A DNA stretch of 64,000 bases. Source: Marine Group I thaumarchaeote SCGC AAA799-D11. GTDB taxonomy: Archaea > Thermoproteota > Nitrososphaeria > Nitrososphaerales > Nitrosopumilaceae. The notes beneath the pieces are model-generated. The model was not told where the DNA came from. It saw only the letters and a program-made list of their open reading frames with translations, and did no database searches. Location of the stretch: contig JOSY01000011.1 in assembly GCA_000746765.1 (NCBI GenBank), positions 27,200-91,199 of the forward strand, written 5' to 3'. The position numbers and the translations under genes were made by a program. Of the stretch, positions 56,478 through 64,000 are shown piece by piece. Positions within the stretch are counted from its first letter, which is position 1. Each line of letters starts with the position of its first letter.

Positions 56478-57324
56478 GAACTTCAGCCTTTTTGTTACTG
56501 ACTTTTGAAACTATTATGTTTCCTTCTAATGTTGAAAATGCTTTTTTGATGTTTGCCTCATTCTCTTTTTTTGTAATTGCTGCAATTGCTGGACCATTTC
56601 CTGAAACTGACGCACCTAATGCACCTCTTTCAATTAACCCTGTTATTGTTTCTGGATTTGAACTAAGAATTGATGCTGTAGCTAACCCGTTAATTATCAT
56701 TGCTTCCCAATAGTTTGATTTCCTTGCCAAATTCCATGCGTGATCAAAAACTGATGATAACACTTTGAGTTTCTTCAAGTTTCCACGTTTTCTGTTTTTT
56801 GGAATAAATATAACTGCAATTAAATTAGATGGACCCTTTTCATAACTAATTCTTTTTTTCTTTGCATTGTCTGTTACATTAAATCCTCCATAATAACATG
56901 AACATGCATCATCATATGCACCAGTAATGCTTACTTTTGATTCAATAGATGCATCTACACCTGCAAGTAAAATTTGCTGATCAGTAAACTTTGATTTGAA
57001 AATTTTTGCACAACCTAGTGCAACTGCTGATGATATTGCACTAGAACTTTTTAATCCATATCCTGTAGGAATTTCTGATTCTAAGGTTATTGTTATTTTG
57101 TTTTGGTCAAGATCTTTTTTTGAAACAATTTTTTCTACCGTCTTATTGATTAAACGAGAACTAAGTGTCTTGTTTTCTGATTGAATCACTATGCCTTTTC
57201 CAGGAGATGTTTCCACTGTGGCTTCTACCTTTAGGTCTATTCCTAGTGTTGCGCCCTTTTGATTTGCAATTGCATTTACTATTGAAACTGCCCCATGTAC
57301 TGTTGCTTTTGCTTTTGCCATCAA
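56467..57324 (-). CDS. Archaeal (GHMP-type) shikimate kinase
   Basis: SEIPTGYGLKSSSAISSAVALGC, GALGASVSGNGPAIAAI; between aroA and aroE. Confidence 0.9.
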   Translation of the reverse strand: MMAKAKATVHGAVSIVNAIANQKGATLGIDLKVEATVETSPGKGIVIQSENKTLSSRLINKTVEKIVSKKDLDQNKITITLESEIPTGYGLKSSSAISSAVALGCAKIFKSKFTDQQILLAGVDASIESKVSITGAYDDACSCYYGGFNVTDNAKKKRISYEKGPSNLIAVIFIPKNRKRGNLKKLKVLSSVFDHAWNLARKSNYWEAMIINGLATASILSSNPETITGLIERGALGASVSGNGPAIAAITKKENEANIKKAFSTLEGNIIVSKVSNKKAEVHEV

Positions 57325-58142
57325 AATCCTCCTAACAGTGCTTTTTTCATGGCATTATAAGGTGCTTCCATCCCATGCCAAATCTCAAATGCTCTTACTG
57401 CTTGGCCTAATAACATCTCATATCCAAAAATCACAATAGCGTTTTTTTCTTTTGCTCTTTTTAGAAAATCTGTGTGCATCGGCATGTACACTATGTCATA
57501 AACTACTGTTTTTTCATTAATTCCTTCTAGAGAAATCGGACTAGGTTCATTTTGCAATCCTACTGATGTTGCATTAACAATGATGTCATAATTTTTTGCA
57601 GATTCTTCAACTTGATCAATAGTTATGGCATTTGCATCAAGACTAATCTTTTGTGCAAATTTCACTAGATTATTTGCTTTTTCTATTGTTCTGTTTGCAA
57701 TTGTGATTTTTTTTGCTTTTTCTTTTGCAAAACCTGCTACAATAGCTCTTGCAGCTCCTCCTGCTCCTAATAACAACACATTAGAATTTTTGATATCTAC
57801 ATTTCTTTTCTTTAATGGCTCTAGAAAACCATCCATGTCAGTATTGTATCCTTTTAGTATGCCGTCATTATTAGTAACAGTATTTACTGCACCTATCAAA
57901 CTACATGATTCATCAATTTTATCCAAATATTTCATCATCTCAACTTTGTGAGGAATCGTTACATTAAACCCGTCAATTTTTATTTTTTTCAAACCCTCAA
58001 TACCTTCAGCTAATTCCTCTTTGGGGATTCTATATGCAATGTATGAACAATCAAGATTCAATTCTCTAAATGCTGCACTGTGAATATTTGGAGATAAAGA
58101 ATGGTTTATTGGATCTCCGATAACTGCGAATGTTTTTCCCAT
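57321..58142 (-). CDS. aroE: Shikimate dehydrogenase
   Basis: AVIGDPINHSLSPNIHSAAF, GFNVTIPHKVEMM, LLLGAGGAARAIVAG. Confidence 0.95.
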   Translation of the reverse strand: MGKTFAVIGDPINHSLSPNIHSAAFRELNLDCSYIAYRIPKEELAEGIEGLKKIKIDGFNVTIPHKVEMMKYLDKIDESCSLIGAVNTVTNNDGILKGYNTDMDGFLEPLKKRNVDIKNSNVLLLGAGGAARAIVAGFAKEKAKKITIANRTIEKANNLVKFAQKISLDANAITIDQVEESAKNYDIIVNATSVGLQNEPSPISLEGINEKTVVYDIVYMPMHTDFLKRAKEKNAIVIFGYEMLLGQAVRAFEIWHGMEAPYNAMKKALLGGF

Positions 58143-58191
58143 AATATCTTCGCGTAATATGATTGATTTAAACTCTCAATTGATGTGATGG

Positions 58192-58863
58192 TTATTTTTT
58201 CAAATTTGTGATTTTATTTACTTCATCAACACTAAACTGACCTGGGGCAACTGGTTTTCCCAGTGAGACATATGTGTATGGACTGCCCAAATATAGGCAC
58301 AAAATCCTTGAAATTCTGCCAAAATCTCCCATGGCAAATGAGATTAGATTGTTTTTACCTCTCTTACTGTACAGTTCAAGCATTCTTGTTGAATCATCAG
58401 TTGATTTTGCTGTACTAACAATTTTTACAAAATTTGACAATTTACTCATTTGTTTCATCTTATTTTTTAGCTCAGTAGAACTTGGTGTCTTTTTAAAATC
58501 ATGCCATGAAACAAGCAATTTTGTTTTTGTTGATTTTAGGTATCTTACTAATGATGAATTCTTTTTCAAAGTGTTAAACTCTACATCTAATAAAAATGGA
58601 TTATACTCTGCAATTAATTTTATTATTGCAATTCTTTCTTTTTCATTTCCCGGAAATTGACCTCCCTCTGTTTTTGGTCTTAGTGTACATACTGATTTTT
58701 TCAAATCTTTTTTGATTAGTTCTAATGTTTCAGGGATTTGTTCGATTTTTAGAAAATCAAATCTTATCTCAACATAATCTGATTTTTTTAAAGCAATTTT
58801 TAATGTCTGTTTAACCTTGTTGGGTGTTTTTTCTGCAATGGATACGCAAGTTTTGTATTTCAT
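58192..58863 (-). CDS. aroD: 3-dehydroquinate dehydratase (type I)
   Basis: YVEIRFDFLKIEQI, VCTLRPKTEGGQFPGNEKERIAII, VSWHDFKKTPSS, VKIVSTAKS. Confidence 0.9.
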   Translation of the reverse strand: MKYKTCVSIAEKTPNKVKQTLKIALKKSDYVEIRFDFLKIEQIPETLELIKKDLKKSVCTLRPKTEGGQFPGNEKERIAIIKLIAEYNPFLLDVEFNTLKKNSSLVRYLKSTKTKLLVSWHDFKKTPSSTELKNKMKQMSKLSNFVKIVSTAKSTDDSTRMLELYSKRGKNNLISFAMGDFGRISRILCLYLGSPYTYVSLGKPVAPGQFSVDEVNKITNLKK

Positions 58864-58864
58864 C

Positions 58865-59926
58865 TTATTTTTCTAAAATATATTCATCTGAAACTTCCAT
58901 ACCAAAGTGTCTACCTGTTGCAGGTTTTGAATGAACCATTACTGTATCTCCTTTCTTAAGATGTGTGACTGATACTAGTTGCCCATTTGGTTTTACAAAA
59001 CGAATTGTCTCTGCATCTTGTGCAATTATTCCGCCTATCTCTCCACCAGCTTTTGCTTTTATCATTAACATTGGTCTTCTTTCAATCTTTGATCTTCCTA
59101 CCGTAGCTCTCCTTGCCTTTCCTTTAGAATTTAGAATTAGTACTTCTGAGCCTGTTTCGACCTCTGACAAATAGTTAGTTGTACCATCTGGTGACAATGT
59201 GTAGCAATGTACTGCACCTGCATTGACTCTAAAGGGTCTTGGTGATGTAAATGATGAACCCACTGATTCATTATGAACTAAAAACAAAAAGTTTGATCTG
59301 CTTCCAATTAGCATTCCTTCTCCTTTGTGAAGCATTGATGCAGTATCTACACAAACTCTTTCACCATCACCTACTTCTTTTATGTCGATGATTTTTGCAG
59401 GTTTCATATCGAAACTTCTAGTTCCCAAGTAGACCATGGCTTCTCTAACTTCATTTATTGATGATGTGCTGAAAATTACCCCATCTACTCCTACTTCTAA
59501 AATTGAAAACATCTTTCTAACTTCCTCAGGTGTTCTTGCAATTGCAAAAATTTTGGTATGTATCTTGTGTAATTTTGCAATAATGTTTTCTAATGGGATT
59601 ATTTTCCAGTCTTTAACTTCTACAATTACAAAATCAAGACCTTTTTTTGCAATAGTTAGGATATCTTCAATATCTGTATTTGATAACACTTGGAATTTCC
59701 TTCCAACTTTTTTGCCCTTTGGTTTTGTTGTATTTTCTTTTTCAAGAACAACATAGTTGGCATTGTTGGATGGATAAACTGTTTGTAATTTTGTTTTTTT
59801 CTTACCAAGTTTTTTTGGATCAAGGTATACAATTTTGATTCCTTCTTCCTCTAACTGTGGTAAAAGTTTGGATAATTGTGCCTGTGAGCCTTTAGGGGAA
59901 ATTATTAATTCTCTACTTTTACTCAA
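58865..59926 (-). CDS. 3-dehydroquinate synthase II (archaeal AroB')
   Basis: GVDGVIFSTSSINEVREAMVYLG, GDGERVCVDTASMLHKGEGMLIGSRSNFLFLVHNE, SPRPFRVNAGAVHCYTL. Confidence 0.92.
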   Translation of the reverse strand: MSKSRELIISPKGSQAQLSKLLPQLEEEGIKIVYLDPKKLGKKKTKLQTVYPSNNANYVVLEKENTTKPKGKKVGRKFQVLSNTDIEDILTIAKKGLDFVIVEVKDWKIIPLENIIAKLHKIHTKIFAIARTPEEVRKMFSILEVGVDGVIFSTSSINEVREAMVYLGTRSFDMKPAKIIDIKEVGDGERVCVDTASMLHKGEGMLIGSRSNFLFLVHNESVGSSFTSPRPFRVNAGAVHCYTLSPDGTTNYLSEVETGSEVLILNSKGKARRATVGRSKIERRPMLMIKAKAGGEIGGIIAQDAETIRFVKPNGQLVSVTHLKKGDTVMVHSKPATGRHFGMEVSDEYILEK

Positions 59927-60701
59927 TTTTCTTCATTGCTTCCTTTGCTGTACCTTTTCTGAAAATTATTTCAGCTAATGCTTCTACCATTTTTTCAGGT
60001 GCTTTGTGTGCAAAGATATTTCTTCCATATGTGACACCTTTTGCTCCTGCAGTCATGGCATCTTCAGTCATTTGAAGAATATCTAAATCTGTTTTTGCTT
60101 TTGGTCCACCTGCAATTACAATTGGAACTGGTGTACTCTTTACAACTTTTGAAAATGAATCAATGTCTCCTGTGTATAGTGTCTTAACAATGTCTGCTCC
60201 GCATTCTGCTCCAATTCTTGCAACGTGTGCAACAATTTCAGGATCATGTGGGTCTTTGATGTTCTCTCCTCTTGGATACATCATTGCTAATAGTGGCATT
60301 CCCCATCTGTGACATTGGTCTGCAGTTAATCCTAACTGTTCTAACATCTCGGGCTCTTCTTTTCCTCCAATGTTGATATGTAATGAAACTCCATCTGCTC
60401 CTAATGCAACTGCTTCTTTTACAGTTCCAGTAAGCATCTTTCGATTTGGTGATAATGATAATGCAGTACTGCTTGAAAAATGAACTAAAACTCCGACTTT
60501 GGGTGGTTTTGGTAATGATTTGATTATTCCTTTGTTAATTATTACACTTGTAAGGCCGTGACCTTCACATTTGTAAATTGTTGATGCTGGGTCTTCAAGA
60601 CCCTCAATAGGACCATTTGAAATTCCATGGTCCATTGGAATACATAACATTCTTCCTTTTCTAAGAATTCGATTAAGTCTAATTTGGTTACCTGATACCA
60701 T
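59919..60701 (-). CDS. 2-amino-3,7-dideoxy-D-threo-hept-6-ulosonate synthase (class I aldolase-like AroA')
   Basis: [64 protein letters not shown]. Confidence 0.9.
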   Translation of the reverse strand: MVSGNQIRLNRILRKGRMLCIPMDHGISNGPIEGLEDPASTIYKCEGHGLTSVIINKGIIKSLPKPPKVGVLVHFSSSTALSLSPNRKMLTGTVKEAVALGADGVSLHINIGGKEEPEMLEQLGLTADQCHRWGMPLLAMMYPRGENIKDPHDPEIVAHVARIGAECGADIVKTLYTGDIDSFSKVVKSTPVPIVIAGGPKAKTDLDILQMTEDAMTAGAKGVTYGRNIFAHKAPEKMVEALAEIIFRKGTAKEAMKKIE

Positions 60702-60836
60702 GAGTGGATCTGCTTTTTGTGCCCTACTTAAAAATAACGTGAACCATTAATCTCAAATTCATTAAGATTTAAGCACAAACCCTCAATTGTTTTTTCTATC
60801 AAGGATTAAATAGAAATTCCAAAGGATGAAAGGCAA

Positions 60837-61955
60837 TTGAGTCAGACAACTGAACAACTACAAAAAAGTGACATTAAAGATATTCTAGAAAATTCTCTTA
60901 ATGGAAAAAGACCTGGTCCTGAAGACTGCATGAGATTATTGGAATCTGATGATGTTCATCTAATGGGACTTGTATCTGGACATTTGACAAGAAAACAATT
61001 TGGAAAGAAGGCCTCTTTTGTAAATAACATAATTTTGAATTACACTAATGTCTGCATCACTGACTGTAAGTTTTGTGCATTTTACAGATCTCCTGGTGCT
61101 GATGACTCTTACACATTAACTTTGGATCAAATTGAATCTAGAGTCAAAACTGCATGGGATATGTTTAAGATCCGCCAAGTTTTGATTCAGGGTGGTCATA
61201 ACCCAAATTTGAAAATTGAATATTATGAAGATGCATTCAAAATGATTAGGGAAAAATTCCCTAAAGTTGGAGTGCATGGATTGTCAACATCTGAAATTGA
61301 TATGATTGCACGAGTTGAAAAATCATCCACAAAAGAAATTTTATCAAGATTAAAAGATGCTGGGCTACAATCAATGCCTGGTGCAGGAGCTGAAATTTTA
61401 ACTGATTCTGTAAAAGAGATTATCAGCCCAAAGAAAATCTCCAGTGATGATTGGATTAGAATTATGGACGAAGCCCATTCACTTGGAATACCATCTTCTG
61501 CAACAATGATGTATGGACATGTAGAAAACAAGAATGACATTGTTGAGCACTTTTTCAAACTTGTAAAACTACAAGAAAAAACTAAAGGATTCATGGCATT
61601 TATCCCTTGGAACTTTGAACCAAACAACACTTTGATGCATGAAGAGGGATTGGTTGAATATGGTACCGGAGGAATTCAACTCTTGAAAATGATTGCAATC
61701 TCTAGATTGATCTTTGATGGCCTTATTCCTCACATCCAATCTTCGTGGTTAACTAACGGCATTGGCATGGCTCAATTAGCTTTGCAGTATGGTGCCGATG
61801 ACTTTGGTGGAACTCTGATTGGAGAAGAAGTGGTTTCTTGTACTGGTGCACGCTCAACTGAACTTACTGATAAAATCATCATTGATGCTATTCATCAAAT
61901 TGGCTATTCTGTAGAAGAGAGAGATAATTTCTATAATCCTATATCTGTATCATAA
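60837..61955 (+). CDS. Radical SAM protein, MqnC/CofH-like (probable dehypoxanthine futalosine cyclase)
   Basis: NYTNVCITDCKFCAFYRSPG radical SAM CX3CX2C, VLIQGGHNPNLKIEYYED, PWNFEPNNTLM. Confidence 0.8.
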   Translation: MSQTTEQLQKSDIKDILENSLNGKRPGPEDCMRLLESDDVHLMGLVSGHLTRKQFGKKASFVNNIILNYTNVCITDCKFCAFYRSPGADDSYTLTLDQIESRVKTAWDMFKIRQVLIQGGHNPNLKIEYYEDAFKMIREKFPKVGVHGLSTSEIDMIARVEKSSTKEILSRLKDAGLQSMPGAGAEILTDSVKEIISPKKISSDDWIRIMDEAHSLGIPSSATMMYGHVENKNDIVEHFFKLVKLQEKTKGFMAFIPWNFEPNNTLMHEEGLVEYGTGGIQLLKMIAISRLIFDGLIPHIQSSWLTNGIGMAQLALQYGADDFGGTLIGEEVVSCTGARSTELTDKIIIDAIHQIGYSVEERDNFYNPISVS

Positions 61956-63392
61956 TCCGTAATCAGACCATTTAGAATCAACTAGGTTCTTTGTTTCCTC
62001 ATCAACTTTTACTTGTTGTTGAATTTCTCTTTCATATCCTTCCTCTTTTGTTTTCTGTGTTGCATCAATTCCCATTTTGGAACCTAAATTGACAAGTGGT
62101 GATGCTGGATCAAGTGTATCTGTTGGGGTATTGTTGATTATTGTAGTATCTCTTGCTGCATCAGCTCTTGTTGTAATTGCCCAAATCACATCATTGATGT
62201 CATGTACATTGATGTCCTCATCTACTACTACAAACATCTTAGTTAGTGATAACTGTCCCATTCCCCATAATCCCATCATTACTTTTTTTGCCTGGCCTGG
62301 GTATCTCTTTTTGATTGAAATTATTGCAAATCCTTGAAACCAACCAGCTGCTGGCATACTGAAATCAACTACTTCTGGATGGAACATCTGAATAAGTGGT
62401 AAAAATGAACGCTCGATTACTTTTCCAATATATGCATCCTCTAGTATTGGTTTTCCAACTACTGTTGTTACATAGATTGGGTTTTTCCTTCTCATTATTC
62501 CTGTTAATGTAAAAGTTGGATATGGTTCAACTGGTGTGTAGTATCCTGTATGATCACCAAATGGCCCTTCATCTCTAATATCTACTGGGTCTACATATCC
62601 TTCTAAAACAATTTCTGCATTTGCTGGAACATCTAAATCAATTGTCTTACACTTTACAGTCTTGATGCCTTCTTTTCTTGTAATTCCTGCAAACAGGTAT
62701 TTGTCAAGTCCTTCTGGAACTGGAGCAATTGATGAGAATACTGTTGCAGGCTCTCCCCCAATAATTACCGCAGTTGGCATTTTCTCTCCTTTGTCTTTTG
62801 AAATATCTCCGTGATTAGCTCCTCTCTTGTGTTTTTGCCAATGCATTAGTGCATGTGTCTTATCTACAATTTGCATTCTATACACTCCTAGATTTCTAAC
62901 TCCTGTTTCTGGATGTTTTGTTGCAACTAAACCTAATGTGATAAATCGCCCTGCATCATTTGGCCAAGATTTCAAAATTGGTAAATCTTCAAATGATGCA
63001 TCAGTTGATGTAATCTCCGTTACTGGTCCACTTGTTTCAAATTTTGGAAATGATGCTGTCATCTTTGAAAGCTCTGGAAGTTTTTTTATTTTGTTTAACA
63101 AACCTGATGGTACATCCATCTTTGTCATGTCTGCAATACGTTGTCCTATTTCAGTAAAATCTGTCATTTCAAGTCCTATCTCTAATCTCTTCATAGAACC
63201 AAATGCATTTCCTAAAACTGGCATGTCGTAATCTTTTACATTTTCAAAAAGAATTGCAGGTCCATCTGAATACATCTCTCTTCGCATAATCTCTGCAATC
63301 TCTAAATTCGAATCAACTTGTGTTTTGACTCTCTTTAATTCTCCATTTTTTTCAAGCTCTGAAATGAATTCATGAATATCTTCTATTGGCAC
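61950..63392 (-). CDS. UbiD-family decarboxylase
   Basis: FISELEKNGELKRVKTQVDSNLEIAEIMRRE, EGPFGDHTGYYTPVEPYPTFTLTGIMRRKNPIYVTTVVGKP. Confidence 0.92.
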   Translation of the reverse strand: MPIEDIHEFISELEKNGELKRVKTQVDSNLEIAEIMRREMYSDGPAILFENVKDYDMPVLGNAFGSMKRLEIGLEMTDFTEIGQRIADMTKMDVPSGLLNKIKKLPELSKMTASFPKFETSGPVTEITSTDASFEDLPILKSWPNDAGRFITLGLVATKHPETGVRNLGVYRMQIVDKTHALMHWQKHKRGANHGDISKDKGEKMPTAVIIGGEPATVFSSIAPVPEGLDKYLFAGITRKEGIKTVKCKTIDLDVPANAEIVLEGYVDPVDIRDEGPFGDHTGYYTPVEPYPTFTLTGIMRRKNPIYVTTVVGKPILEDAYIGKVIERSFLPLIQMFHPEVVDFSMPAAGWFQGFAIISIKKRYPGQAKKVMMGLWGMGQLSLTKMFVVVDEDINVHDINDVIWAITTRADAARDTTIINNTPTDTLDPASPLVNLGSKMGIDATQKTKEEGYEREIQQQVKVDEETKNLVDSKWSDYGL

Positions 63393-63465
63393 ATTAATTC
63401 TGAATCCGGTTCAAGTATAAGCTTAACTAGATTTGATGATGAATTTTCACTTGAAAATACTGAAT

Positions 63466-63879
63466 TTACATTGGTGGCAATTCTGTTTTTTTATCATGTC
63501 CTCCAGAACCAAATTTGCAGTAGAAACATAATTCTGATTCCATATACTTTAACTGCTCAACTTGAATTGCTCCAAGTTTTAGTGCAATTTTTGTAAGAAT
63601 CTTATACTTTAATGGCATTGCAGGAATCACCTCATCCATGTATACTCTGTAATGATCGGGACAAAACTTGAGCGTAACTTTGGCAGGCTCTTTACCCTTT
63701 TCATTTACCTGCTTTGTGAAATTGATCTGCTCACGAATGTATTCATGTTTTGGACATGGGCAGTCTTTCCCACCTGGATGTTTGTATGCAGGTGTGTTTT
63801 TCCAGTCAAATTCTGGAAATTCTTTCTCAAAGTCGTCCATGTGATCTGTTAGTGAATTATGCTTATAAAACTTGATCAA
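63466..63879 (-). CDS. Conserved hypothetical Cys/His-rich protein
   Basis: 137 aa; KHPGGKDCPCPKHEYI, LCFYCKFGSGGHDKK. Confidence 0.65.
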   Translation of the reverse strand: MIKFYKHNSLTDHMDDFEKEFPEFDWKNTPAYKHPGGKDCPCPKHEYIREQINFTKQVNEKGKEPAKVTLKFCPDHYRVYMDEVIPAMPLKYKILTKIALKLGAIQVEQLKYMESELCFYCKFGSGGHDKKTELPPM

Positions 63880-63936
63880 ACCTGTCTATGGTAATAACCC
63901 AAATGCTCATAAACCCCGGATTATCCATCCAGTTTA

Positions 63937-64000
63937 ATGGCAGCTGCTAAAAAGCAAACTAAAAAAGATCTTGAAAACAAGATTGCCGAATTAGAAGCAA
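63937..64000 (+). CDS. Start of a charged/coiled-coil protein, truncated by window end
   Basis: MAAAKKQTKKDLENKIAELEA... Confidence 0.5.
   Translation, partial: MAAAKKQTKKDLENKIAELEA

Noticed and set aside
63430-63470. TGATGA...CTGA pair resembling a C/D sRNA
   Set aside because: Only one C-like and one D-like box, no terminal stem or second box pair; overlaps the 3' end of a coding ORF.
1-64000. CRISPR arrays, insertion sequences, prophage, toxin-antitoxin or other defence islands
   Set aside because: No spaced direct repeats, transposase/integrase motifs, or defence gene signatures recognised in any frame.

Overview
The window looks like an AT-rich ammonia-oxidizing archaeon (Nitrosopumilus-like Thaumarchaeota/Nitrososphaerota) chromosome. 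This is inferred from gene content: TFB, eIF1A, eIF5A, SRP19/SRP54, Gar1, archaeal shikimate enzymes, an AhbA/AhbB-type siroheme decarboxylase, and intron-containing tRNAs. It is mostly dense core genome. I saw no CRISPR array, transposase, prophage or rRNA operon. Main blocks: pstB-phoU; an SbtA-like bicarbonate transporter with a PII-like partner; arsR/arsC/MIP channel; hemL-hemC-cobA-hemD; sufB-sufD-Rieske-sufS-sufU; pgk; a large secreted HExxH + LamG-like protein; tRNA-Leu(CAA) with a ~16-nt intron; hemB-hemA-met8-like and an AhbA/B fusion; a chlorite-dismutase-family protein; sufC; TFB/gar1/SRP19/S8e/scpB/scpA; a frameshifted response-regulator gene; tRNA-Tyr(GTA) with a ~50-nt intron; eIF5A; ffh; S27ae/S24e; thiDN and thiC; the tyrA to ADH-synthase aromatic cluster; mqnC-like and ubiD-like genes. 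The most notable non-coding signals are (i) a C/D box sRNA at ~38164-38228 whose D guide places position N+5 on C34 of a CAU anticodon loop, and (ii) a GC-rich multi-helix RNA element at ~55068-55175 inside the aromatic amino acid cluster, with two mutually exclusive helices. All family calls are by eye from the sequence; no database search was run.
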